64,000 nucleotides of DNA from Candidatus Zixiibacteriota bacterium (GTDB lineage Bacteria; Zixibacteria; MSB-5A5; GN15; FEB-12): assembly GCA_040753875.1 (NCBI GenBank), contig JBFMDV010000025.1:124001-188000 (forward strand). The letters run 5' to 3'. The notes beneath the pieces are model-generated. The model was not told the origin of the DNA and made no database searches. It was given only the letters and a program-made list of their open reading frames with translations. A program made the position numbers and the translations under genes. Position 1 is the stretch's first letter; each line of letters begins with the position of its first letter. Positions 28,248 through 36,792 of this stretch are shown here, one piece after another.

Positions 28248-30455
28248 TCAGTCCAGCTTGAGACGGCCGAGGCGCACCGAGTTCGAAACGACAAACACTG
28301 AAGATAGCGACATCGCCAGCGCCGCCAGCATGGGCGACAACGTCCACCCAAACACCGGATACAACAGCCCGGCGGCAACCGGAATCGCGACCACATTGTA
28401 AAAAAACGCCCAAAACAGATTCTGGCGAATAGTCCTCATGCTCGCTCGCGCAATCGTGAACGCCCTGTTTAACAAGTGAAGGTTCGGCTTCACCAGCACT
28501 ACATCCGCCGCCTCAATCGCGATATCGGTGCCGCTCCCCATGGCAATCCCCACATCGGCCGCAGCGAGCGCCGGGGCATCGTTTATCCCGTCCCCCACCA
28601 TCGCCACCCGGTATCCCGCATTGCGGTACGAGCCAATCACCGCCTGCTTTTGATCCGGAAGAACCTCCGCTTCATACCTTTCCAATCCAAGTGAGCGCGC
28701 CACCTCCTCGGCGGTCCGTCGATTATCCCCGGACAACATGGTCACCAGGGGAAACTGCTTTCTGAGTGCGGTAACCGTTTCCCTGGCGTCACTTCGAATT
28801 CGATCGGCCAATGCCAGGCAACCGGCCACTTTGCCGTCGATAGCCGCATACGCTACCGTCTTCCCCTGCGACATTGCCTGATCCGCGGCCAACTGCACCA
28901 GTTCCAGAGATATCTGTCGGTCCTCCATCAGACCCCTGCTTCCGATCAACAGCTCTTTGCCGTCAACGATTGCCCTCACGCCAAATCCTGGGAGCGCTTC
29001 CAGCTCGCGTACTGTCCCGAACTGAGTCCTTTGCTCGGCGGCATACCTTGCAATAGCCCTCGCCACCGGATGCTCGGATCGAGTCTCCACCGCGCCGACC
29101 AGTGACAGGAACTGTACCGACGACATCGACGGCACCGTATGAACTTCCAGGACTTGCAGCTCCCCCGATGTAAGTGTGCCGGTTTTGTCGAACACCACGC
29201 CGTTGACCTGCGCCAGCTTTTCGAGGACATCTCCGCCGCGAATGATCACACCTGTACGTGCCGCCCGCCCGGTCCCGGCTAGCACCGCGGTCGGCGTGGC
29301 CAATCCCAGTGCGCACGGACACGCAATAATCAGTACCGCGATAACGGAGCGAACCATCATCGGGCTCCCCGGTGCTGCCAGATACCACGCGACCAGCGTC
29401 ACGGCCGCCAGTACGAGCACTATCGGCACAAATACCGCCGCCACACGGTCCGCCAGTTTCTGCACCGGCGCCTTGCGCCCCTGCGCCTCTGACACCAAGC
29501 GGATGACATTGGACAAGAAACTCGCCGCTCCGGTCGCCGTCACACGCATCTCGAACGAGGTGTGTCCGTTCAACGCCCCTCCGATCACGCGATCTCCAAC
29601 CTGCTTCTCCAGCGGCAGCGATTCACCCGTCATCATCGACTCATCAACTGTCGCGGACCCCTCGCCGATTTCACCATCCGCAGGTATCCGTTCTCCCGGC
29701 TTGACCAGCACCATCATGCCGGGCTGCAACGACACCGCGTCTACTTCAATCTCAACACCGTTTATGATGGCCGTCGCTGTGGTGGGCTGTAACTGCATGA
29801 GCGCCTTGATGGCATCACCCGCCTTCCCCTTGGCCCTCGCCTCAAGAAACCGTCCCACCAGTATCAGCGTCACAATCATCCCCGCCGACTCGAAATACAG
29901 CAAGTCGTGCTGTGCCCCGCCATGTGCAACGAGCACCCAGAGACTCCAGCCGAACGCCGCCAGCGTCCCCATCGCGATCAGCGAGTTCATATTGGCTGTG
30001 ACATGGATCGTCTGTTTGGCGGCATCGGACAGAATCGAACGCCCTGCCACGAACAGCACGACCCCCGCGAGGATCGCCTGCAGCCAAGCATCAACCGTAT
30101 GTCCGAAAAGCGGTGTCAGACGCCACATTGGCAGCATGGCCAGCGCCATCAGCGGAACCGTGAGCGCCAACGAAACCAGAAAGTTTCTGCGGGCTTCACC
30201 AAGTTCCTTCTGTTGAGCGCTCAGAATATCCTGCTGGCCGACCTCCGCGCCGTATCCAAGTTCCTCGATCTTGCCGACAATACGCTCTTCATCAAGCTGA
30301 GTCGCGTCGAACGAAACCACCGCCGAATTGGTCGCCAGATTGACTCGGCACGCCTCCACCCCGTCCATCCCGCTCACACCCTTCTCTATCGATGCCACAC
30401 AACTGGCACAATGCATCCCCTCAATTCGTAGAGACAGTTCCTGACGTTGCGCCAT
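28248..30455 (-). CDS. copA: Copper-exporting P1B-type ATPase (CopA-like)
   Basis: The 735-residue protein pumps Cu(I) out of the cytoplasm. An N-terminal HMA domain holds GMHCASC (residues 13-19). The membrane segment has CPC (379-381) in [11 protein letters not shown], phosphorylation site DKTGTLT (Asp423), TGES (276-279) and GDGINDAP. NxxY and MSxxS residues in the last helices ([15 protein letters not shown]) fit Cu+ pumps rather than Zn or Ca pumps. It lies 50 bases after the ECF sigma gene and probably shares its transcript. The 91 bases between copA and the kinase are not annotated. Confidence 0.93.
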   Translation of the reverse strand: MAQRQELSLRIEGMHCASCVASIEKGVSGMDGVEACRVNLATNSAVVSFDATQLDEERIVGKIEELGYGAEVGQQDILSAQQKELGEARRNFLVSLALTVPLMALAMLPMWRLTPLFGHTVDAWLQAILAGVVLFVAGRSILSDAAKQTIHVTANMNSLIAMGTLAAFGWSLWVLVAHGGAQHDLLYFESAGMIVTLILVGRFLEARAKGKAGDAIKALMQLQPTTATAIINGVEIEVDAVSLQPGMMVLVKPGERIPADGEIGEGSATVDESMMTGESLPLEKQVGDRVIGGALNGHTSFEMRVTATGAASFLSNVIRLVSEAQGRKAPVQKLADRVAAVFVPIVLVLAAVTLVAWYLAAPGSPMMVRSVIAVLIIACPCALGLATPTAVLAGTGRAARTGVIIRGGDVLEKLAQVNGVVFDKTGTLTSGELQVLEVHTVPSMSSVQFLSLVGAVETRSEHPVARAIARYAAEQRTQFGTVRELEALPGFGVRAIVDGKELLIGSRGLMEDRQISLELVQLAADQAMSQGKTVAYAAIDGKVAGCLALADRIRSDARETVTALRKQFPLVTMLSGDNRRTAEEVARSLGLERYEAEVLPDQKQAVIGSYRNAGYRVAMVGDGINDAPALAAADVGIAMGSGTDIAIEAADVVLVKPNLHLLNRAFTIARASMRTIRQNLFWAFFYNVVAIPVAAGLLYPVFGWTLSPMLAALAMSLSSVFVVSNSVRLGRLKLD

Positions 30456-30505
30456 ACTTCACCCAATATACTCTCTGTTTTGGTGTGGAAAACGACGGAA
30501 ACCGG

Positions 30506-31138
30506 CTATTTGATCCCAAGGGCAATCAACAGTTGCGGGCAACGCTTGAGAAGTTCTTTCCGAATCTTAGCCCGCGCCCTATGAAGGTACCACCGCACGG
30601 TGGCTTCCGGCATGTTCATGATCGTCGCAACATCGTCCACGCGGCAGCCCCCGACATCGCGAAGCATAAATGCCGACCGTTGCTTGTCGTTCAGCGTGTT
30701 GGCCGCCTGCTGAATATAGCCGTCGAGCTGCTGTCGTCGAAACGCTGTTTCGGGACTCGCCGCCCGGCTCTCGACCACATCGTAAACGTTTTCGAGTGGC
30801 TCGTGGCGATGCCGTCGTATTTTGCGAAGGTGATCGATCGAGGCATTGACCGTGACGCGGTACAACCACGTGTAGAATTTCTTGGAATCGTCATAGCGCC
30901 AGATATTGGCCGCCATCTTGACAAAGACCGTCTGGGTGATATCGGCCGCCTCGTCGTAGTCACCCACGATCTTATAGGCCAGTGCGGCCACCTGACTGCG
31001 ATATCGTCGGACCAGCAAACTGAACGCATCGCGCCGTCCCTGCTTGATGGCAGCCACCAGACGCCTGACTTCCAGTTCGTCATGCTCTTCTTGAGTCAGC
31101 GGTTCGATTGGGTATTTGGCTCGCTTCCATACCGCCAT
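30506..31138 (-). CDS. ECF sigma-70 factor
   Basis: The 210-residue protein has region 2 (SLLVRRYRSQVAALAYKIVGDYDEAADITQTVFVKMA with WLYRVTVNASIDHLRK) and region 4 (LNDKQRSAFMLRDVGGCRVDDVATIMNMPEATVRWYLHRARAKIRKEL). ECF sigma factors redirect RNA polymerase to a small regulon. No anti-sigma gene is next to it; copA follows directly. ATG 31138 is chosen because ggggag precedes it; an upstream frame adds 32 residues. The gene may control the copper pump operon, which is inference. Confidence 0.85.
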   Translation of the reverse strand: MAVWKRAKYPIEPLTQEEHDELEVRRLVAAIKQGRRDAFSLLVRRYRSQVAALAYKIVGDYDEAADITQTVFVKMAANIWRYDDSKKFYTWLYRVTVNASIDHLRKIRRHRHEPLENVYDVVESRAASPETAFRRQQLDGYIQQAANTLNDKQRSAFMLRDVGGCRVDDVATIMNMPEATVRWYLHRARAKIRKELLKRCPQLLIALGIK

Positions 31139-31235
31139 AACACTCCCCTTGCCCCCTCTTGATGGTTCAACAGTTGAAACCGGACAAAGTTCCTGTGTTA
31201 TGCGATCTGCCCCCACCCTCCGCTCTCGGGCCACA

Positions 31236-31267
31236 AAAAAAGAGCCGCCCTTGCGGACGGCTCTTTC
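31236..31267 (-). terminator. Rho-independent terminator after the M23 peptidase gene
   Basis: Read on the minus strand, gaaagagccgtccgcaag pairs with gggcggctc followed by seven Ts. It lies 19 bases from the M23 stop, between it and the ECF gene, so the two are separate transcripts. Confidence 0.85.
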
Positions 31268-31286
31268 AGTTAACTAATTGATTGGC

Positions 31287-32192
31287 TTACATGCCGTTAA
31301 GAATAAACTCGCGAGGGTCAAGCGGCTTGCCGTTGCGCCAGACCTCATAATGCAGGTGCGGACCGGTCGAATAGCCGGTCGAGCCCATAAGCCCTAGAAC
31401 TTCGCCCCGCGCCACGGACTGCCCGTTCCTAACCTGGATCTTGGACAGATGGCCGAATCTCGTCAGAAAGCCGAACCCGTGGTCGACCGCTATCAGGTTC
31501 CCCAAACCACCCGGGTCCTTTCCCGCATAGACAACTTTGCCTGTGGCTGGCGCTACGATCGGTGTTCCGGCGTGGTTGGCAATGTCGACCCCCCGGTGCA
31601 TCTGGCGGTACCCGGTGAACGGGTCATAGTGCATGCCATATCCCCGTGATGCCCATCCCTGGGTGGGGTTGATCGACGGCGTGTGGTCCAGCCTGTCTTT
31701 GAGTCCGGTCAGCGCCGCTTCGACCTCGCCGAACTTGCTCAACTCAAACTCAGATACCTTGAGCAGGCGATCCACCTGCGATTCCGTAAGCACAGCGTCC
31801 TGCTGGGTCTCCGTCATTGACGCGAACCCGAGAGGTCCCGGGCCGCCAATACCGAGCTGCCGCTCGCTGACATTGATTTCGGGCAAATTGAAGAGTGTCC
31901 GAATGGCGATCTCTTTGTTCACCAGGTCGGTGAACCGGGACTCCGCCTCAGACAGTGTCCATCGGATTTTTTCGTACTTTTCGGCCAGGAACTGGTTCTC
32001 GGCCTTCAACCGCTTCAGCTCCGACTTGTTGACCCGATCGCCGAAGAATGTCGAAAGCAGGACCAGACTACCGAGTAAGATAGCTACGAAAATGCCAGGC
32101 GCGCAGTACAGCCAGATCCTTGGGATGCTGATCTGCTTGGCGTCCGAATAATTATCCGGCAGAAACCACAGAATGATCCGTTTCTTTAGCAT
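31287..32192 (-). CDS. M23-family metallopeptidase (LytM-like)
   Basis: A transmembrane helix near residues 29-52 is followed by a coiled region (ENQFLAEKYEKIRW) and a C-terminal LytM domain. Zinc ligands are in MHRGVDIAN (His, Asp) and GPHLHYEVWRNG (HLH), the HxxxD and HxH motifs. These proteins cut peptidoglycan cross-bridges or activate amidases. Residues 60-150 are likely a coiled coil in the periplasm. The ATG at 32192 is chosen over the TTG at 32195. The neighbours do not reveal a specific partner. Confidence 0.88.
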   Translation of the reverse strand: MLKKRIILWFLPDNYSDAKQISIPRIWLYCAPGIFVAILLGSLVLLSTFFGDRVNKSELKRLKAENQFLAEKYEKIRWTLSEAESRFTDLVNKEIAIRTLFNLPEINVSERQLGIGGPGPLGFASMTETQQDAVLTESQVDRLLKVSEFELSKFGEVEAALTGLKDRLDHTPSINPTQGWASRGYGMHYDPFTGYRQMHRGVDIANHAGTPIVAPATGKVVYAGKDPGGLGNLIAVDHGFGFLTRFGHLSKIQVRNGQSVARGEVLGLMGSTGYSTGPHLHYEVWRNGKPLDPREFILNGM

Positions 32193-32276
32193 CAAAACCT
32201 TCCCAGACCCTTAAGAGGGTGAAATCGGTACCCCGAGACGGCCAGGCCCGAAGTCGTATGGCAACAAACCGCCGCC

Positions 32277-32305
32277 AAGCTACCTCGGTTCAAAAGGGGT
32301 GTCAA
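32277..32305 (-). promoter_or_regulatory. Probable promoter of the M23 peptidase gene
   Basis: On the minus strand TTGACA (32305-32300) is followed after 17 bases by TAGCTT (32282-32277). The -10 box is weak but the spacing is right, giving a leader of about 80 nt before the start codon. Confidence 0.5.
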
Positions 32306-32322
32306 GGGAAAAAACCCTGCTC

Positions 32323-32463
32323 TTACTTGATCAAAACAAACTCTCTCTTAAGGACCTTGTTGATAACCTTCATGAACTTATCCCCTTCCAGGTTCTGAAG
32401 GCTGTACAGATGCCAATACGTTTTTTTCGGCAGGCCGACATTCCTTTTCTTTGTGCTTGCCAT
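32323..32463 (-). CDS. Possible 46-residue basic protein
   Basis: The ATG at 32463 has aaaaaggg 7 bases upstream. The product (about 46 residues, MASTKKRNVG...) is strongly basic and has no cysteine or membrane segment. There is no family match. The 32464-32838 interval to its right has no other gene, and its role is not known. It may be a chance frame. Confidence 0.3.
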   Translation of the reverse strand: MASTKKRNVGLPKKTYWHLYSLQNLEGDKFMKVINKVLKREFVLIK

Positions 32464-32838
32464 TGCTGTGCCCTTTTTCTGCTCCCGACCTGCCCAGAGC
32501 AGTAGGGCGATTGCCATACTGGTTTTATCGGGCGATCAAGGAATTCTTTAACGTTCCACCACCAGCAACTGCAGAGGACGTGCCGGAGAACCGCCCGAAA
32601 ACTGATTATTGGTGCCCGCTTAAGACGTTGAAATAATACATCTTAACTTTTCTTGGCGGGCTTCGTGCCGGACCAGTGCGGTCGCCGAATGCGCAGATTA
32701 TGGTCATCTGACCATAATTCCCTCAATCCCGACTGGTGGTCCGTCGGTGCCAAAACCACCGGCCCGTTGACTTGATGGCCCGTATGGTTTACCTTTGGCG
32801 CCAATTTGCTATTGTACAATCGAGAGGGTCTTCGAGCC

Positions 32839-33594
32839 GTGCTAAAAAACAGGACCGTTTTTGTAACAGGGGCATCTTCAGGTATCGGCCTCGCCACCGC
32901 CCGCAAGTTCGCAGAAGCAGGCGCCCGCGTGCTGATGGCCGCACGACGTATCGACCGACTCGAGAAACTCGCCAGTTTGTTTCAAACCGAAACCCATCTG
33001 CTCAAACTCGATGTTCGCAACAAGGCGGCTGTGGAAAAGGAAATAAGCGGACTTCCCTCGGCCTGGCAGGAGATAGACATCCTCATTAATAACGCCGGAT
33101 TAAGCCGGGGACTCGATAAGCTGCACCAGGGAGACACCGCCGACTGGGATGAGATGATCGACACCAATGTCAAAGGCCTCTTGTACGTTAGTAGAGCCGT
33201 CATCCCCGGCATGGTTAAACGCGGACGGGGTCAGATCGTCAATATCGGCTCGATCGCCGGCCATGAGCTGTACCCGGGCGGCAACGTCTACTGCGCCACC
33301 AAACATGCCGTCAATGCCCTGACCCGCGGATTGCTGATGGATCTGGTGGACACGCCAGTGAGAGTTTGCAGTGTCGATCCGGGACTGGTCCAAACCGAGT
33401 TTTCCGAAGTGCGGTTTCATGGCGACACGGAGCGTGCCGCCGGAGTATACCAGGGGTACAAACCGCTTTCCGGCGACGACATCGCCGAGTCGATACTCTG
33501 GGTATGCAGCCGCCCGGAGCATGTCCAGGTGGCCGAACTGATCATCCTGCCCAAAGCCCAAGCCTCGGCCATGGTGGTGCACAAGCAGGTCTGA
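32839..33594 (+). CDS. Short-chain dehydrogenase, YdfG-like
   Basis: The 251-residue SDR has TGASSGIG (NADP-binding), NNAGLSRG, catalytic Ser in NIGSIAG, and YCATKHAV (YxxxK). The block ASEWDEMIDTNVKGLLYVSRAV-like and PGLVQTEFSEVRFHGD are close to E. coli YdfG, an NADP-dependent 3-hydroxy acid dehydrogenase (serine, malonic semialdehyde). The GTG start at 32839 was chosen because the preceding 11 codons have no match. It is a single-gene unit; the ktrB gene starts 93 bases on. Confidence 0.85.
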   Translation: MLKNRTVFVTGASSGIGLATARKFAEAGARVLMAARRIDRLEKLASLFQTETHLLKLDVRNKAAVEKEISGLPSAWQEIDILINNAGLSRGLDKLHQGDTADWDEMIDTNVKGLLYVSRAVIPGMVKRGRGQIVNIGSIAGHELYPGGNVYCATKHAVNALTRGLLMDLVDTPVRVCSVDPGLVQTEFSEVRFHGDTERAAGVYQGYKPLSGDDIAESILWVCSRPEHVQVAELIILPKAQASAMVVHKQV

Positions 33595-33686
33595 GAAACC
33601 GTCCTTATCGCCACTATTATCTTGCATAGATCGTTGCCGACATTCCTCTTATCCGAAGCTCTGGGACAGAATCGCACGAGCACTAT

Positions 33687-35033
33687 ATGCAGTTATTGAC
33701 TCGCGTACCGGGCCGCCAGGTCATCCTCGCCTTTGGTCTCACTATTATAGTGGGAGCGTTGCTGCTGAGTCAGCCGGTCTCCGGAAGACAGCACCGGATC
33801 CCCTTCGTTGATGCCCTGTTCACTGCCACCTCAGCAGTTTGCGTAACCGGTCTCACCGTTGTAGACACCGAGAAAGACTACACCCGTTTCGGTCAGATTG
33901 TCATCCTGACACTTATCCAGCTTGGCGGCCTCGGGGTGATGACATTCATGACCGCCCTGTTTGCGGCGGTCGGAGCCAGAATGTCGTATCACGAACGTCT
34001 GGGTCTCACACAATCACTGGGAAGCGGCAAACCACTTCATTTCAAGTCGCTTCTCAAAGCGGTGTTGCTGATAACGTTTGGGATCGAGGCAATTGGCGCC
34101 CTCCTCCTGTTTGTGAAACTCCAGGATCAATTTGCGGCGCCCGATGCCGCCTTCCACGCCGTATTCCATGCCGTCTCTGCATTCTGCAATGCCGGCTTCT
34201 CAACCTTTTCGACCAACCTCGAGGCGTTTCACAACGACATTCCGGTCATCCTGATAATCGGATCCCTCATCGTAGCCGGCGGACTCGGCTTTGCCGTCAT
34301 CCGCGAGCTGGCTGATCGCGCCATTCATCCCCGCTCGACTTTGTCGCTTCATAGCAAGCTGTCGATCATCAGTACAACCGTTCTGCTTGCTGCAGGCACC
34401 GTGATCTTCTACCTGGTCGAACGGCGTTCCGCCTATGCGGGTATGAGCCTTGGTGACAAGTTGGCCAACGCGTTTTTTCAGTCGGTGACGCCTCGGACCG
34501 CCGGTTTTGACACCATAGCGCAAGGGAGTCTGACCGATGTCAGTATCCTCATTATCATTATCCTGATGTTCATCGGCGCCTGCCCCGGCTCCACCGGCGG
34601 CGGTATTAAAGCCACCACCATGTCCGTGATCTCGCTTCTGGTCTGGAATCGCTTTGTCGGGCGAAGTTCGGTGACTGCGTTTCGACGCTCCATCACCGTC
34701 GAGTCGATCGTGCAGGCCATTACTGTCTTCATTCTCGCGTCGCTTGTTATTCTGCTGATGTTCGGGGCGCTGATGTTCGTCCAGGAACGGGCGACTCCTC
34801 ACTCCGCCGGCGGTGACTGGTTTGTCCAGCATTTGTTCGAAACCGTGTCGGCCTTCGGCACCGTGGGCTTGTCGCTGGGCCTCACCCCTTCCTTGAGTAC
34901 GGGGGGCAAGATTGTTATCATTCTGACGATGTTCATAGGGAGGGTCGGGCTGCTGACCCTGGCGTTCGCGCTGGCGCGGCTCCCCAAACGCGGAGAGATC
35001 GTGTTCTCCGAAGAGTCTGTTATGGTAGGTTGA
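33687..35033 (+). CDS. Trk/Ktr potassium channel subunit KtrB
   Basis: The 448-residue membrane protein has the four pore-loop repeats of the Trk/Ktr/HKT family: SAVCVTGLTV, SAFCNAGFSTF, TPRTAGFDT and SAFGTVGLSLG, each with the central glycine of the K+ filter. The GSTGGGIKATT motif also matches KtrB. It is followed after 4 bases by its regulatory subunit KtrA, so they act as one K+ uptake system. A few hydrophobic segments at the N-terminus complete the eight helices expected. Confidence 0.92.
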   Translation: MQLLTRVPGRQVILAFGLTIIVGALLLSQPVSGRQHRIPFVDALFTATSAVCVTGLTVVDTEKDYTRFGQIVILTLIQLGGLGVMTFMTALFAAVGARMSYHERLGLTQSLGSGKPLHFKSLLKAVLLITFGIEAIGALLLFVKLQDQFAAPDAAFHAVFHAVSAFCNAGFSTFSTNLEAFHNDIPVILIIGSLIVAGGLGFAVIRELADRAIHPRSTLSLHSKLSIISTTVLLAAGTVIFYLVERRSAYAGMSLGDKLANAFFQSVTPRTAGFDTIAQGSLTDVSILIIIILMFIGACPGSTGGGIKATTMSVISLLVWNRFVGRSSVTAFRRSITVESIVQAITVFILASLVILLMFGALMFVQERATPHSAGGDWFVQHLFETVSAFGTVGLSLGLTPSLSTGGKIVIILTMFIGRVGLLTLAFALARLPKRGEIVFSEESVMVG

Positions 35034-35037
35034 GCGT

Positions 35038-35688
35038 ATGAAAGAGTTCGCTGTTATCGGTCTGGGAAATTTCGGCGCCATGGTGGCGCGCAAGCTGCAC
35101 GAACTGGGGTGCAAGATCACTGCCATCGATGTTGACAAAAACAAGGTGCAGGATCTGCAGGACCACGCGCACCAGGCAATCGCCGCCGATGCCCGCGAGC
35201 GGCGGTTCCTCGAACATATCGGCGTCGACAGCTACGACTGTTTCATCGTCTCCACCGGTCAGGATTCACACGCGTCGATCCTGATAACGCTGCATCTGAA
35301 CGATCTGAACGCTAAGCGCATCATCGTCAAAGCCAACTCCGCGGACCATTCCAAGATTCTCTATAAGGTCGGCGCCGATGAAGTGGTGATCCCCGAAGAA
35401 GATGTTGCCAGCAAGCTGGCCCGCTCCCTCGCTCAGCCCAATCTGCTGGACTTTCTGCCGCTCTCCGATGAATACTCTATCGCCGAGATCGCGCCGCCGC
35501 CCCGCTTTTATGGCAAGTCGCTCACGGATCTCAATCTCCGTTCCGAATTCCGCCTCGAGGTGATTGCCATCAAGGATGTCCTCACCGGCGACTTCCAGTT
35601 CATTCCAGGTCCGTCATTCAAGATCAAAGACACGGATATCCTTGTCGTGTTGGGGCGACAGGTCGATATCGAGCGGATCCGCGGATAA
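35038..35688 (+). CDS. Ktr potassium uptake regulator KtrA (TrkA family)
   Basis: A Rossmann RCK-N domain with GLGNFGAMVARKL (NAD(H)/ATP-binding) at residues 8-20 and IDVDKNKV follows. Residues about 135-216 form the RCK-C domain (GKSLTDLNLRSEFRLEVIAI). Such proteins form a cytosolic ring that gates KtrB. The pair lies 4 bases from ktrB with the stop of ktrB close upstream. This single-RCK version (216 residues) is the KtrA rather than the double TrkA type. Confidence 0.92.
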   Translation: MKEFAVIGLGNFGAMVARKLHELGCKITAIDVDKNKVQDLQDHAHQAIAADARERRFLEHIGVDSYDCFIVSTGQDSHASILITLHLNDLNAKRIIVKANSADHSKILYKVGADEVVIPEEDVASKLARSLAQPNLLDFLPLSDEYSIAEIAPPPRFYGKSLTDLNLRSEFRLEVIAIKDVLTGDFQFIPGPSFKIKDTDILVVLGRQVDIERIRG

Positions 35689-35701
35689 GCTCGCCGCATC
35701 C

Positions 35702-36169
35702 TCAGTGGACATAACCGTTTCGCACGGCGTGAATAAAATCGGTGTACGACGGCTCATGGCCGGCCTGGCGCAGTATCGAGGCAATCTGACCGCGATGATA
35801 GCTCCCGTGCATAATCACGTGCAGAAGAATGTCGCCCACATTGCTGGTGAACGGCTCACCCTTGCTATTCTTGTATGATACCGACCGTGTCAGACCTACC
35901 TCGTCTGCACCGCCCAGCACTGTTTGCCACATAGACCGCAACTCCGGCAATTGCCGCTCGCACTCATTTGCCGTGAACTCCGGCCAGACCGCCACCGACG
36001 ACGGCGCGTTGTGCAATCGATGCCACCAGAGCCGCTCGGCGGCGATGATATGTGCGAATATCGCAATGGCCCTTGAGGGGGATCTCCCCTCGGTAATGAG
36101 TCTCTTTACAACTTCGCAATTAGCCCAGTGGTTGTAGGCAAAGAGCCGCGACAACTCCTGTATTGGCAT
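35702..36169 (-). CDS. DinB-family protein
   Basis: The 155-residue four-helix protein has the metal-binding histidines of the DinB/YfiT family: YNHWANCEVV (His about 14), FAHIIAAERLWW and HVIMHGSYHRGQIASILRQAG. Members are thiol- or damage-related transferases with mostly unknown substrates. It is convergent with ktrA and lies alone. Confidence 0.8.
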   Translation of the reverse strand: MPIQELSRLFAYNHWANCEVVKRLITEGRSPSRAIAIFAHIIAAERLWWHRLHNAPSSVAVWPEFTANECERQLPELRSMWQTVLGGADEVGLTRSVSYKNSKGEPFTSNVGDILLHVIMHGSYHRGQIASILRQAGHEPSYTDFIHAVRNGYVH

Positions 36170-36303
36170 GGATGCTCCGAGGATCTGAGTGTGTCTTAAA
36201 GAGCTTTACGGCCCCAAGGCCATCGTTGTTTGGATAGTCCCAAGCGCGCGGCTTTGCGGCGAATATCAGATTCCAGTTTCCGGCTTAAAAACCGTGTCAC
36301 TGG

Positions 36304-36331
36304 CGTCATTCCAGCGAAAGCTGGAATCCAG
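36304..36331. repeat. Palindrome of the GTCATTCC...GGAATCCAG family
   Basis: The inverted arms tcattccagc and gctggaatcc (with gaaa loop) lie directly after the GIY-YIG gene stop. Related palindromes are at 25675, 36644, 36713-36780 and 44751-44818. Confidence 0.65.
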
Positions 36332-36333
36332 GT

Positions 36334-36621
36334 TCATTGCATCTCTTCATAGAGATCTCGCCAACTGGGGTTGAATCTCTCTATCAACGCAATTTTCCAC
36401 TCCCGTTTCCACCACTTCAGTTGCTTCTCTCGTGCAATTGCGTCTTGCGGACTGCCAAATGACTCAAAGTACACGAGAGTGTGAACGCCATAGTGCGCAG
36501 TGAAACCAGGAGTCAATTTGTTCTTGTGTTCGAACACGCGTCTGGCCAGGTCATTTGTCATCCCAATATACAGGGTACCGTTCCTCTTGCTGGCCAGGAT
36601 GTAGACATAATAGTAATGCAC
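36334..36621 (-). CDS. GIY-YIG endonuclease-domain protein (UPF0213-like)
   Basis: The 95-residue protein begins YYVYILASKRNGTLYIGMTNDLARRVFEHK, the GIY-YIG signature (YVY and YIG) with the catalytic Arg/His stretch, and is as short as stand-alone members such as YhbQ. The gene is enclosed by palindromes at 36304 and 36644. Genes of this type have been noted beside similar palindromes in other bacteria, which is recalled rather than checked. A role in processing such repeats is unproven. GTG start at 36621, no strong ribosome site. Confidence 0.8.
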   Translation of the reverse strand: MHYYYVYILASKRNGTLYIGMTNDLARRVFEHKNKLTPGFTAHYGVHTLVYFESFGSPQDAIAREKQLKWWKREWKIALIERFNPSWRDLYEEMQ

Positions 36622-36643
36622 TTCTTGCCAATCTGAACCGCAC

Positions 36644-36780
36644 TGGACCCCAGCTTTCGCTGGGGTGACCAGAAATCAGACATTCATCGGACGGAACACA
36701 AAGCCTTCTGGTTGTCACTCCAGCGCATGCTGGAGTCCAGCCCAAGCGAAAGGGTGGACCCCAGCTTTCGCTGGGGTGAC
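36644..36780. repeat. Three palindromes of the TGGACCCCAGCTTTCGCTGGGGTGAC type
   Basis: At 36644-36669, 36713-36740 and 36755-36780. The last two are an inverted pair 14 bases apart: one reads tgtcactccagc...gctggagtcc, the other tggaccccagc...gctggggtgac. The same pair layout recurs at 44751-44818. They lie between GIY-YIG and glnA. Confidence 0.65.
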
Positions 36781-36792
36781 AGAATCTGATTA

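Noticed and set aside
32210-32290. A ydaO-like or GEMM-like riboswitch near the M23 gene
   Set aside because: The fragments (ggtagc, ggtaccgat on minus; gctacctcgg on plus) resemble parts of known aptamers, but the order and spacing do not fit either consensus and the needed flanking motifs are missing.
32643-32906. 87-codon minus-strand frame
   Set aside because: Composition is unlike real genes, no ribosome site is seen, and it overlaps the dehydrogenase start.
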